From the NCBI RefSeq assembly GCF_029626175.1, contig NZ_JARUBM010000002.1, forward strand, positions 1,984,001-2,048,000: 64,000 nucleotides of DNA. The letters run 5' to 3'. Every line of letters begins with the position of its first letter. Positions within the stretch are counted from its first letter, which is position 1. The position numbers and the translations under genes were made by a program. This DNA is from Micromonospora sp. WMMD1082 (lineage in GTDB: Bacteria > Actinomycetota > Actinomycetes > Mycobacteriales > Micromonosporaceae). Positions 44,577-53,440 of the stretch are shown in pieces. The notes beneath the pieces are model-generated. The model saw only the letters and a list, made by a program, of their open reading frames with translations, ran no database searches and was not told the origin of the DNA.

Positions 44577-47420
44577 TCAGGCGTGTTCGGTGTGGCGGTC
44601 GACGGTGGTGGGCTGGCGAGGTGCCGAGCGGCCCGCCCGCGCCGCGAACCGCGCGGAGTCGCCGGCCAGATCGGGATGCTCGACGCCGAGCGCCAGCGCG
44701 ACGGCCTCGTCCAGGCCCAGCTCGGCACCCTCGCCGTACGCCTCGTCGAAGGTGGCGTCGCCCAGCATCAGCCGCAGCTCCGCCTGCCGCTGCGTCCAGT
44801 ACCCGTCGTAGATCCCGGGGGTCGATCGCAGGCCCGCCCTGGTCGCCTGCGCCGCTCCGAAGAGCCGGGCCGCGGTCAGCGGCTGCTCCCCGGCGGCACA
44901 GCGCACCGCGATCGCGTTCAGCGTGTCGCAGGCCCGCCCGTGGAAGCCATGGTTCATCCGCGACCGCAACGCCACCAGCAGGTGCTCGTGTGCCGCCACC
45001 AGATCACCCCGGGCCAGCGCGACCATGCCGAGCAGCATGTCCACCGAGCGCCGCCCACGATCGGCCGGGCGGGACGCCTCCACCGGCCGGGCCGCGCCGA
45101 GCAACTCCGCCGCCTCGTCCAGCGCGCCCCGCCGCCACAGCAGCTCGGCCAGACGGAACACGGCGAACAGCGCCTCGGCGTCGACCCCCTGCTCGTGTGC
45201 CCAGTCGATGACCTCCTGGCAGACCCGCTCCGCCTCGGCGAACTGTCCCATGTCGACCAGCGGCGCGGCGCGGCCGGCGAGCACCCGGGCCAGCAGGCCG
45301 GCGTCTCCGGCCTGGCGCGCCGCCGCCTCGGCCCGCTGCGAGTAGCGCAGCTCCTCGGCGAACTCGCCGTCGCCCCCGGCGTGCAGCGAGTGCATGTGGT
45401 ACGCCGCCGCCAACTCGCCCTCCGGAACGGACTCACCGGTCTCGGCGAGCCGGCCGTACAACCGGAACAGCCAGAGCCGCCCCTCCCGCGCCAGCCCACG
45501 CTCCCGCCACCACTGGTCCAGGCCGGCGGCCAGCTGCAGGCCGGCGCGGGCACTGCCACCCGTGGCGCACCACCGCAGGGCGGCACGCAGCTCCCCGGCG
45601 AGCGGATCCAGCGCGTACAGCGAGAGGGTCACCGGCTGCCCGTCCGGGCCGAGGTGTGCCCGCTGGAGGGCATGCGCCGACCAGGCCACGTGCCGGTTGC
45701 GGGCGACCTGCTCCTCGCCGGCCTCCACGAGCCGGCGGGCTGCGTACGCCCGGATCGGGTCGAGCATCCGGTACGTGCAGCCGGTGGCGTGCGGCTCCGC
45801 CAGCACCATGGACTTGTCCACCAGCACCGACAGCGGGTCGAGCGGATCGTCGTCGAGCAGCCACTCCACCGTCGGTAGGTCCACCGGGCCGGCGAAGACC
45901 GCCAGCCAGCGCAGCAACCGCGCGGCGCGCGGGCCGAGCGTCCGGTACGACCAGGTCACCGTCGCCTGCATGGTCAGGTGCCGCGCGGTCGCCGAGCGCA
46001 CCACCGCCCGCGCCGAGGGGATCGGCGGGTCGGCACCGGCGGCCGCCGCCAGGTCTGCGTCGCCTTGCTCGTTGCCGGTGTCACGCTGGTGGCCGGTGTG
46101 TGCCCGGTCGGCCGGTGGCGGCTGCGGGTCGTCCCGGCCGGCGTCGAGCGTGCCGAGCATGTCGTCGAGACGCTCGGCGAGCTGCCCGACCGAGAGCACC
46201 CGCAGCCGGGCCGCGGCCAGCTCGATGGCGAGCGGCAGGCCGTCCAGCCGCCGCACCACCCGCCGCAGGTCGGCCGACTCGGCGGGGTCGGGCTGCCGCC
46301 CGCCCCGGGCCGCCGTCGTGCGGTCCAGCAGCAGGGCCACCGCGTCACTCTCGGTGCCGTCGGGTGGCGGGTCGACCGACAACGGCGGGATCCGCCACAC
46401 CACCTCGCCGGGCAGGCCCAGCGGTTCCCGGGTGGTCGCCAGCACGCGGACCCCACCGCCACCGGCGAGCAGCCGGGAGACCGCCTCGGCGCAGGACGCC
46501 GGCTGGGCGTCGCAGGTGTCGAGCACGATCAGCATCCGGCGGGCGGCAGCGTACTCCACCAGCGTGTCCACCATCGGTCGGCCCGGCTCCGGCCGCAGCC
46601 CGAGCACCGCGGCGATCGCGAAGGCCACCAGGCCGGGGTCGGTGACCGCGGCAATGTCGACGAACCAGACGCCGTCCGGATGCTCCTCGACCAGATCGGT
46701 GGCGAGTTCCACGGCCAGCCGCGTCTTGCCACCGCCCCCGGCGCCGAGCACCGTGACCAGCCGATGCCGGGCCACGAGCTGTCTCAGCTCGGCGCGCTCG
46801 GTCTGCCGGCCGACGAACGAGGTGACCTGGGTCGGCAGGTTGTGCGCCACCGCGTCGGCGGTACGCGGTCGCGGGAACTGCCGCTCCAGCCCCGGGGCGA
46901 CGAGCTGGAAGAGCCGTTCCCGGTCGTCGAAGCCGCGCAACCGGTGCAGCCCGAGGTCGAGCAGGGCGGCTCCGGCCGGCAGCGGATCGGCGTGCCGGGC
47001 CGTGGCGGCGGAACAGAGCACCTGCCCGCCGTGTGCGGCGGCGGCCACCCGGGCCGCCCGGTGCACCTCGGGGCTGGCGTACTCGCCGTCGCGCGGCTCC
47101 GCCCAGCCGGTGTGCAGGCCCATCCGCACCCGGGGCGCGGCCTCCGGGGCCGGCCAGTCGTGCTCGCCGAGGGCACGCTGCGCGGTCAGGCAGGCGGTCA
47201 GTGCCGCGCTGGCGTCGCCGAAGGCGAGGAAGAACGAGTCGCCCTCGGTCAGCAGCTCCGCTCCCTCGGTCGCCGCGATCGTCCGGCGCAGCAGGCGGCG
47301 GTGCTCGGCCAGCACCGGCCGGTAGCCGGGACCGAGCAGTTGCGCGAGCCGGGTGGAGCCCTCGATGTCGGTGAAGACGAACGTGACCCAGCCGGTCGGG
47401 AGGTGGATCCGTGACGGCAT
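44577..47420 (-). CDS. adenylate/guanylate cyclase-domain regulator with NB-ARC ATPase and TPR-like domain
   Basis: 947 residues. Residues 10-165 form a class III cyclase-like domain: TFVFTDIEGSTRLAQ (metal Asp18), SFFLAFGDASAAL (second metal Asp69), MGLHTGWAE, and a VHRAARV string in place of the usual VN..AR (His instead of the transition-state Asn). An NB-ARC/STAND ATPase domain follows (about 200-430: TVLGAGGGGKTRLA, IVLDTCD, RVLATTREPLGL), then a winged helix and a TPR-like helical array to the C-terminus. Such proteins are signal-integrating regulators, usually with a LuxR end; no LuxR domain is seen here. Whether it makes a cyclic nucleotide is doubtful because of the Asn change. Start ATG 47420. 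Confidence 0.9.
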   Translation of the reverse strand: MPSRIHLPTGWVTFVFTDIEGSTRLAQLLGPGYRPVLAEHRRLLRRTIAATEGAELLTEGDSFFLAFGDASAALTACLTAQRALGEHDWPAPEAAPRVRMGLHTGWAEPRDGEYASPEVHRAARVAAAAHGGQVLCSAATARHADPLPAGAALLDLGLHRLRGFDDRERLFQLVAPGLERQFPRPRTADAVAHNLPTQVTSFVGRQTERAELRQLVARHRLVTVLGAGGGGKTRLAVELATDLVEEHPDGVWFVDIAAVTDPGLVAFAIAAVLGLRPEPGRPMVDTLVEYAAARRMLIVLDTCDAQPASCAEAVSRLLAGGGGVRVLATTREPLGLPGEVVWRIPPLSVDPPPDGTESDAVALLLDRTTAARGGRQPDPAESADLRRVVRRLDGLPLAIELAAARLRVLSVGQLAERLDDMLGTLDAGRDDPQPPPADRAHTGHQRDTGNEQGDADLAAAAGADPPIPSARAVVRSATARHLTMQATVTWSYRTLGPRAARLLRWLAVFAGPVDLPTVEWLLDDDPLDPLSVLVDKSMVLAEPHATGCTYRMLDPIRAYAARRLVEAGEEQVARNRHVAWSAHALQRAHLGPDGQPVTLSLYALDPLAGELRAALRWCATGGSARAGLQLAAGLDQWWRERGLAREGRLWLFRLYGRLAETGESVPEGELAAAYHMHSLHAGGDGEFAEELRYSQRAEAAARQAGDAGLLARVLAGRAAPLVDMGQFAEAERVCQEVIDWAHEQGVDAEALFAVFRLAELLWRRGALDEAAELLGAARPVEASRPADRGRRSVDMLLGMVALARGDLVAAHEHLLVALRSRMNHGFHGRACDTLNAIAVRCAAGEQPLTAARLFGAAQATRAGLRSTPGIYDGYWTQRQAELRLMLGDATFDEAYGEGAELGLDEAVALALGVEHPDLAGDSARFAARAGRSAPRQPTTVDRHTEHA

Positions 47421-47634
47421 GCGTGGAACCTCCCCCCTGGCCTCGGCTCCATGCTTCCCGAAACCAGATCATCACGCATCGTGAGAACGGCCGGCCGGGA
47501 CTCCGACCCCAAGGTGCCATCGGACCGTGCTTACGGGCAAGGCCGGTGCAGCACCGGAACCACCGCACCCGGCAGCATCGCACCAGGGTACGACCGGACC
47601 TGACGTCCGCACGGACATGGGTGATACTCGACGG

Positions 47635-48735
47635 GTGGCAGACGGCGAAGAGCGTACGACCCTTCGACCCCTCCGACCGGCCACGCCGCGCGCCGGCTCC
47701 GGCGTCGACCCGGATGGGCCGGCTATCGGGCTGCCCCGGCCCCGCCGGCCCCTGTCGGGGTCAGGCAAGCCGGCAGCAGAGACCGGGCCCGTCGGGTCCA
47801 CAGCGGACACCGACGCACCGGCAGCCCGGCGTCGCCGGGTGCGCTTCGCGCACGCCGTACGCCTGCCGGGGCCACGCGCCGCGGCCCGGGCGACCCGCGA
47901 CTGGTCCCGGCGGCCCAGCGGACGGCTGACCCTGCCCGGGGTGTTCCTGCTCGTCCTGGTCGCGGCGACCGCCACGGCCGGTGCGCTGCTGGTGCCGGCG
48001 ACCCTCGGGGCATCGCGCCCGGTGGCGACGGACGCCACCGCCGAGACGCCCACCGGGCCGGTCGACCCGCAGCCCTCCGGCGAGGTGCCGCCGCCCACCG
48101 CGACGCTTCCGCCGGGTGCGACGCCGCCGGGCCTGCCGGGCAATGCGCCGCCGGTCGGCGGCCGTCCGTCCGATGCCCTGGCCGGCTGGGCGAGCGAGGT
48201 CGGCGCCAAGGTCGGCATCGATCCGATCGCCATGCAGGCGTACGGCTACGCCGAGTTGGTGCTCGCCGAAACCAACCGCAGCTGCAGCCTGAGCTGGACC
48301 ACGCTGGCCGCGATCGGCCTGGTCGAGTCCCGCCACGGCCAGGCCAACAACGCCCAGCTCGGCGCGGACGGCCGGGCGATCCCGGAGATCATCGGCCTGC
48401 CGCTGGACGGTCAGGGCGGCCGGATGCGGATCGCCGACACCGACCGGGGCGAGCTGGACGGCGACACCACCTACGATCGCGCGATCGGGCCCATGCAGTT
48501 CATCCCGACCACCTGGCAGGAGATCGGCGCCGACGCGGACAACGACGGCCGCAAGGACCCGCACAACATCCACGACGCGGCGCTGGCCGCGGGCATGTAC
48601 CTCTGCAAGGGTGGCCGTAATCTCACCATTCCGGGCGACTGGTGGAACGCGATCCTGTCGTACAACGACGTCCGCAGGTACGCCCAGGAGGTCTTCGACG
48701 CCGCCAACCGGTACGGACAGGCCAGTCGTACGTGA
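47635..48735 (+). CDS. membrane-anchored lytic transglycosylase
   Basis: 366 residues from GTG 47635; ATG 47617 is an alternative and neither has a ribosome site. A GATACT -10-like hexamer 6 bases before this GTG, with CTGACG 17 bases further up, suggests a leaderless transcript. The N-terminal ~90 residues are disordered and basic, a membrane segment lies around 100-120 (LTLPGVFLLVLVAATATAGALLV), and a Pro/Thr linker precedes the transglycosylase domain. That has catalytic Glu in IGLVESRHG, AIGPMQFIPTTW and LSYNDVRRYA, i.e. the MltB/SLT fold of actinobacteria. It cleaves peptidoglycan glycan strands. It is divergent from the regulator gene. Confidence 0.9.
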   Translation: MADGEERTTLRPLRPATPRAGSGVDPDGPAIGLPRPRRPLSGSGKPAAETGPVGSTADTDAPAARRRRVRFAHAVRLPGPRAAARATRDWSRRPSGRLTLPGVFLLVLVAATATAGALLVPATLGASRPVATDATAETPTGPVDPQPSGEVPPPTATLPPGATPPGLPGNAPPVGGRPSDALAGWASEVGAKVGIDPIAMQAYGYAELVLAETNRSCSLSWTTLAAIGLVESRHGQANNAQLGADGRAIPEIIGLPLDGQGGRMRIADTDRGELDGDTTYDRAIGPMQFIPTTWQEIGADADNDGRKDPHNIHDAALAAGMYLCKGGRNLTIPGDWWNAILSYNDVRRYAQEVFDAANRYGQASRT

Positions 48736-48807
48736 TGTGATCGCCCGCATACATTGGAGAACTGGACACTTCCCCCCGGCTGCGGTTGACGGCAAGCTAG
48801 ACGGGTG

Positions 48808-49824
48808 ATGGTGCGCGAGTGGGACCCCAGGACCGCGTCGTCCGCCGAGATCGCGTCGATGCTGGACACGCTGAACGCGGTCCTGGCGGCCGATCTTCCG
48901 CAGGATCCGCCATGGCGGGAGAGTTCCCTGCGGGAATACCTCGCCGAGGTGATGCCGGGCGAACGACGGATCTCCTGGATCGCCCAGGAGGAGCCGGCCG
49001 CCGACGGCACTCCCGGTGCGATCCTCGGCCAGGTGCACGTGCTGCTGCTGGGCAACATCGGGGTGCTGGAGGTGCTGGTCCACCCGGCCGTCCGGCGCAG
49101 CGGGCTCGGCCGCGATCTCGTCCTGCGCGCCGCCCGCCGCGTCTACCAGGAGGGCTTCGAGTCGATCGGGGTCGAGGTGGTGGGCGACACGCCCGCCGTC
49201 GCCTTCTACGAGTCGCTCGGCTTCAGCCGCGAGTACGTCGAGACCCGTAGCGTGCTCGACCTCTCCGGCGTCGACTGGGCCGAGTTGGCGCAGATGTCCA
49301 CCGGGGTGGGCGCGGGCTACGGCGTCCAGTTCCACCCGGGCGGTCCCCCGGACGACTTGATCGAGGCGTACGCGCGGGCCAAGGCCGAGATCCGGGACGT
49401 CGAGGACGGCGAGCTACGGCCCAGCTCCTACGATCCGCAGCGCCTGCGCGACAGCCTCGACTGCCTGCACCGGCGGGGCATGAAGCCGTACATCGTGCTC
49501 GCCCTGCACGAGCAGACCGGCGAGGTGGCCGGCCTCACCGAGGTGGTCGTGCCGGCCCAGCACCCGACCCGGGCCGACCAGTACGACACCATCGTCGTCC
49601 AGGACCACCGCGGCTACGGGATCGACCGGGCGATCAAGGCCCGGATGCTGCTGGAGCTGCGCTCGGCCGAGCCGCAGCTGACCGAGGTGCAGACCTGGAA
49701 CGCCCAGGCCAACGAGGCCATGCTCAAGGTCAACGCCGAGCTGGGCTACCGCACCGACCGGGACTGGTGCGAATACAGCGTCGACGTCGCCGACCTGGTT
49801 CACCGCCTCGACGCGCCGCGCTGA
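48808..49824 (+). CDS. tandem GNAT-domain acetyltransferase
   Basis: 338 residues. Two GNAT domains in a row: the first (about 60-150) has VLVHPAVRRSGLGRDLVLRAARR with the acetyl-CoA R/QxxGxG/A pattern and YESLGFSREY; the second (about 230-320) has VVVQDHRGYGIDRAIKARMLLEL and NAELGYRTDRDW. The linker is a charged helical stretch. This double architecture is shared by mycothiol synthase MshD and Eis-type enzymes, but neither name is justified by motif identity here. It starts at ATG 48808; a GTG one codon earlier is equally possible. No ribosome site is obvious. Confidence 0.85.
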   Translation: MVREWDPRTASSAEIASMLDTLNAVLAADLPQDPPWRESSLREYLAEVMPGERRISWIAQEEPAADGTPGAILGQVHVLLLGNIGVLEVLVHPAVRRSGLGRDLVLRAARRVYQEGFESIGVEVVGDTPAVAFYESLGFSREYVETRSVLDLSGVDWAELAQMSTGVGAGYGVQFHPGGPPDDLIEAYARAKAEIRDVEDGELRPSSYDPQRLRDSLDCLHRRGMKPYIVLALHEQTGEVAGLTEVVVPAQHPTRADQYDTIVVQDHRGYGIDRAIKARMLLELRSAEPQLTEVQTWNAQANEAMLKVNAELGYRTDRDWCEYSVDVADLVHRLDAPR

Positions 49825-49855
49825 CCCGCCGCGCTGTTCCGCTGGTGCGCGAGCG

Positions 49856-50362
49856 TCAATACGGCTCCCAGGCCCGGGGATCCGGAGGTGGCGGGACGTT
49901 GCGGTACTTGGCGACCCGCACCTCCCACTGGCTACGACGCCGCCGCGCCTCCCGGTCGACGCGGCAGCGATGGTACGTCTCCGGCGGCCGGGCCAGACCG
50001 TAGATGTCCGCCCACCACTCGCCCGGCTCCGGGTCGAGGATGGTGTTCAGGTGTGCCGGGTAGCGACGGTTCGCGCCATCCCGGGTGTCGTCCCAGACCT
50101 CCATCGGCAGGACGACACGCCCGTCCTGGTCGACGACCACGAGGTAGAGCCCGGCGGCGCCGAGCAGGCGCTCCAGCACCGCAAGGCTCGGCGTCAGGCT
50201 GCCCGCCTCGACCCGCGCGACCGTCGACGGGGCCACTCTCGCGAACCGGGCCATCCGCTTCTGGCTGAGCCCGATGATCCGCCGGGCACGCCGCACCAGA
50301 CCGGCGATGGGAAAGGGACCGACCGTGGGGCCGAAGCCGGGCGGCTCGAAGACGGGATACAT
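49856..50362 (-). CDS. XRE-family regulator with C-terminal extension
   Basis: 168 residues from ATG 50362 (AAGG about 9 bases upstream). The helix-turn-helix is at about 24-50 (IIGLSQKRMARFARVAPSTVARVEAG), followed by a strand (LYLVVVDQDGRVVLPMEVWDD) and a C-terminal region with two short Trp/Pro-rich segments. The YxxG...ETYHRCRVDREARRRR part is basic. The same type of short XRE-plus-extension proteins is frequent in Micromonospora; targets unknown. It stands on the minus strand between the GNAT gene and an inverted repeat. Confidence 0.84.
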   Translation of the reverse strand: MYPVFEPPGFGPTVGPFPIAGLVRRARRIIGLSQKRMARFARVAPSTVARVEAGSLTPSLAVLERLLGAAGLYLVVVDQDGRVVLPMEVWDDTRDGANRRYPAHLNTILDPEPGEWWADIYGLARPPETYHRCRVDREARRRRSQWEVRVAKYRNVPPPPDPRAWEPY

Positions 50363-50530
50363 GCACCGACCTTGCCGCTGGCAGAACCCGCACGGCAACC
50401 CCTGTGGACAACCCTGTGGATATCCCGCCCGCCGGCCAACTCACCCGACTCGCCCGCCACAGCGAGCGACGATCACCCTGCGTGACGCCAGCCGCACTTC
50501 CGCCCCCGCCCCCGCCAACACCTCGCACGC

Positions 50531-50655
50531 CCTTTGCTCTGCTTCAATCCACGCAACCGGCCATGACCAGCGACGGAGCAACGGCGACGTTTCGGCGCAT
50601 CCCAGCGGCGCGAACACTATCGGTCACCTGTGCGTGGGTTGAAGCAGAGCAAAGG
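50531..50655. repeat. intergenic inverted repeat F (25-bp arms)
   Basis: The arms at 50531-50555 (starting CCTTTGCTCTGCTTCAA) and 50631-50655 are reverse complements at 24 of 25 positions, with a 75-base spacer. The stem is longer than most terminators and the spacer is unlike a transposon. It sits between the XRE gene start and the hemB gene end. Confidence 0.9.
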
Positions 50656-50803
50656 ATGCGCGGGGGACGTGGGTGGGTGGGGCCGGTAAGTACTTAGGGT
50701 GACAGCCGTGGTCAGGTTGTTGCCGGGCCATCATCGGCGGGGTGTCCGCCGGGGACACCACCTCGCGCCAGCAGCGCCAGCACGGCGGCGCGCCCAGCGC
50801 CAG

Positions 50804-50831
50804 CGCCGAGCGCCGAGCGCCGAGCGCCGAG
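50804..50831. repeat. four tandem copies of CGCCGAG
   Basis: A 7-bp unit repeated four times without change, 6 bases beyond the hemB stop codon on its 3' side. Probably a slippage product; no function seen. Confidence 0.85.
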
Positions 50832-50836
50832 CAGCG

Positions 50837-51820
50837 TCAGTAGCGCTGGCGGAGCAGCTGGGCCGCCTCGACGGCCCAGTAGGTGAGGATGATCTGCGCG
50901 CCGGCGCGGCGGATCGCGGTGAGCGTCTCCAGGATCACCCGCTCCCGGTCGATCCAGCCGTTCGCGGCGGCCGCCTCGACCATCGCGTACTCGCCGGAGA
51001 CCTGGTAGGCGGCGACCGGGACGTCCACCGCGGCGCGGACCGCCGCGACCACGTCGAGGTACGGCAGGCCGGGCTTGACCATCACCATGTCGGCGCCCTC
51101 GGCGACGTCCAACTCGACCTCGCGCAGCGACTCGCGCAGGTTCGCCGGGTCCTGCTGGTAGGTGCGCCGGTCCCCCTCCAGCGCCGACTCCACCGCGTCG
51201 CGGAAGGGGCCGAAGAACGCCGAAGCGTACTTGACGGCGTACGCCAGCACGGCCACGTCGGTGTGACCGGCCGCGTCGAGCGCCCGGCGTACCACCCCCA
51301 CCTGGCCGTCCATCATCCCGGACGGACCGACCACCGCGACCCCGGCGGCGGCCTGGGCGACCGCCATCTCGGCGTACGCGGCGAGGGTGGCGTCGTTGTC
51401 GACCTCACCGGCCGCGGTGAGCAGCCCGCAGTGCCCGTGCGAGGTGAACTCGTCCAGGCAGAGGTCGCTCATCACGACGGTGGCGTCGCCCACCTCGGAG
51501 ACCACGTCGCGGATCGCGACGTTGAGGATGCCGTTCGGGTCGATCCCGCCGGAGCCGCGCTCGTCGCGCGCCGCCGGCACCCCGAACAGCATGATCCCGC
51601 CCACGCCGGCCTGCACCGCCTCCACCGCCGCCTTGCGCAGCGAGTCGCGCGAGTGCTGCAGTACGCCGGGCATCGAGGCGATCGCTCGCGGCTCGGTCAG
51701 CCCCTCCTTGACGAACATCGGCACGACCAGCTCGGCCGGGTCGACGCGGGTCTCGGATACCAGCCGCCGCAGTGCCGCGGTGCGGCGCAGCCGGCGGGGC
51801 CGGATCTCGGGGTACGGCAT
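50837..51820 (-). CDS. hemB: delta-aminolevulinic acid dehydratase (porphobilinogen synthase)
   Basis: 327 residues. The two active-site lysines are Lys197 ([16 protein letters not shown]) and Lys249 ([12 protein letters not shown]). The metal region reads [15 protein letters not shown]: Cys121 and Cys131 are present but the middle Cys of zinc enzymes is replaced by Asp123, an intermediate type. HemB joins two 5-aminolevulinates to porphobilinogen in the cytosol. It is last in the rex-hemA-hemC-hemD-hemB operon, 39 bases after hemD. Length is standard. Confidence 0.97.
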   Translation of the reverse strand: MPYPEIRPRRLRRTAALRRLVSETRVDPAELVVPMFVKEGLTEPRAIASMPGVLQHSRDSLRKAAVEAVQAGVGGIMLFGVPAARDERGSGGIDPNGILNVAIRDVVSEVGDATVVMSDLCLDEFTSHGHCGLLTAAGEVDNDATLAAYAEMAVAQAAAGVAVVGPSGMMDGQVGVVRRALDAAGHTDVAVLAYAVKYASAFFGPFRDAVESALEGDRRTYQQDPANLRESLREVELDVAEGADMVMVKPGLPYLDVVAAVRAAVDVPVAAYQVSGEYAMVEAAAANGWIDRERVILETLTAIRRAGAQIILTYWAVEAAQLLRQRY

Positions 51821-51859
51821 CGGGCCCTCCCTGGACGACTACCGGAACGATCTCAGCGA

Positions 51860-53440
51860 CTACCGGAACCTCAGCGCGGTCGGCCCCTGCACCTTCGAAC
51901 CGCGGCGCTGCTTCGCCGGCATCGCGGCGAGCTTCTCCCGCAGCTCGACGGCGTAGCCGGCGAGCGCCTCCACCAGATCGGGCACCGAGGCGTGCGGCGG
52001 CTGCACGTCGACCCGCAGGCCGAACTCCGTCGCGGTCTCCGCCGTCTTGGGCCCGATGACAGCGACAACGGTACGCGGGTGCGGCTTGCCCGCGATACCG
52101 ACGAGATTGCGCACCGTCGAGCTGGACGTGAAGAGCACCGCGTCGAACCCGCCCGACTTGATCGCGTCCCGGATCTCGGCGGGCGGCGGGGCGGCCCGGA
52201 CCGTCCGGTACGCGGTCACGTCGTCGACCTCCCAGCCGCGCTCGGTGAGGCCGGCGGCGAGCGTCTCGGTGGCGATGTCGGCGCGCGGCAGCAGCACCCG
52301 GCCGACCGGGTCGAGCACCTCGTCGTGCGGCGAGAACTCGGCCAGCAGGCCCTCGGAGGTCTGCTCCCCGGTGGGGATCAGTTCCGGCTGGATGCCGAAG
52401 GCGCGGACCGCGTCGGCGGTGGCGTCGCCGATACAGGCGATCTTCACGCCGCCGAAGTGCCGGGCGTCCAGCCCGTGCTCGGCGAACTTCTCCCAGACCG
52501 CCCGCACCGCGTTGACCGAGGTGAAGATCACCCAGGCGTACCGGCCGTCGACCAGACCCTTGACCGCCCGCTCCATCTGGGCCGGGGTGCGCGGCGGCTC
52601 CACCGCGATGGTCGGCACCTCGCACGGGATCGCGCCGTACGCGCGCAGCCGGGCGCTCATCGCGCCGGCCTGCTCCTTGGTGCGGGGCACGAGCACCTTC
52701 CAGCCGTACAGCGGGCGGTTCTCCCACCAGCTGAGCTTGTCCCGCTGACCCACGCCGTCGCCGACGGTCAGCACGACCCGGCCGGTGAAGCCGAGTGCCG
52801 CCGCGACGAAGGAGTCCACGGTCGACGTGGTCGTGTACTGCGTCTCCCCGGTGCCGTCCCCGGTCACCCCGACGTCGGTGGTGCCGTCCACCCCGGCGGA
52901 GAGCAGCCCGTCGCGGATCGCGGCGAGGTCACCGGCGTCGACCGCCAGCGCCAGCGAGCCGCGCTGCACGGCCGCGGCCAGCGCGTCGAAGTCCAGGGTG
53001 CTGACATCCTCGACGTCGGCAGCGGTCCGGACACCCGGCAGCGGCACGCCCGCGTAGGCGGCCACCCCCTCCGCCTGCCCCACGCCGGGCACCACCTCGA
53101 AGTGCGCGGCGGTACGCGCGACCGCCTGCACCTCCTTGACCACCGAGTCGTGGCCGAACGGATCGCCGGCCACCAGGTGCACCGCGTTCTGCCCGGAGCG
53201 GGCCGCCGAGATCAGCACCTTCGCCACGTCGCCCGGCGCACCCTCCGCCGGGGTGAACTGGGCGTCGGACCTGGACTGGGCCCGCACGACGTCGAGCAGC
53301 GACTCCGGGACCCCCCGGTCGTACACCACCTGGTCGGCGTCGACCAGAGCGTCGTGCGCCCGGCGGGTCAGCAGGCCCGGGTCGCCGGGTCCAGCCCCGA
53401 CGAACGCGATACGGCCTACGGGCTTACGGGTGCGGGTCAT
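51860..53440 (-). CDS. hemD: uroporphyrinogen-III synthase fused to a degenerate SUMT-like domain
   Basis: 526 residues from ATG 53440, whose ATGA overlaps the hemC stop. The N-terminal ~245 residues resemble uroporphyrinogen-III methyltransferase (FVGAGPGDPGLLT near 12-24, LVAGDPFGHDSVVKEVQ) but the canonical RLKGGDPFVFGRGGEE is not kept, so the SAM-dependent activity is probably weak or lost. The C-terminal half is HemD-like: VPRTKEQAGAMSARLRAYGA, WVIFTSVNAVRAV, RADIATETLAAGL, LFTSSSTVRNL and AVIGPKTAETA. It closes hydroxymethylbilane to uroporphyrinogen III. The same fusion is known in other actinobacteria (Rv0511 type). Confidence 0.94.
   Translation of the reverse strand: MTRTRKPVGRIAFVGAGPGDPGLLTRRAHDALVDADQVVYDRGVPESLLDVVRAQSRSDAQFTPAEGAPGDVAKVLISAARSGQNAVHLVAGDPFGHDSVVKEVQAVARTAAHFEVVPGVGQAEGVAAYAGVPLPGVRTAADVEDVSTLDFDALAAAVQRGSLALAVDAGDLAAIRDGLLSAGVDGTTDVGVTGDGTGETQYTTTSTVDSFVAAALGFTGRVVLTVGDGVGQRDKLSWWENRPLYGWKVLVPRTKEQAGAMSARLRAYGAIPCEVPTIAVEPPRTPAQMERAVKGLVDGRYAWVIFTSVNAVRAVWEKFAEHGLDARHFGGVKIACIGDATADAVRAFGIQPELIPTGEQTSEGLLAEFSPHDEVLDPVGRVLLPRADIATETLAAGLTERGWEVDDVTAYRTVRAAPPPAEIRDAIKSGGFDAVLFTSSSTVRNLVGIAGKPHPRTVVAVIGPKTAETATEFGLRVDVQPPHASVPDLVEALAGYAVELREKLAAMPAKQRRGSKVQGPTALRFR

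Larger units (their letters stand above)
50363..50836. other. 474-bp intergenic region with inverted repeat F
   Basis: No gene is convincing here. The left part is the upstream region of the XRE gene; the middle is inverted repeat F; the right part holds a 7-bp tandem repeat (CGCCGAG x4 at 50804-50831) directly behind the hemB stop. Confidence 0.6.
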
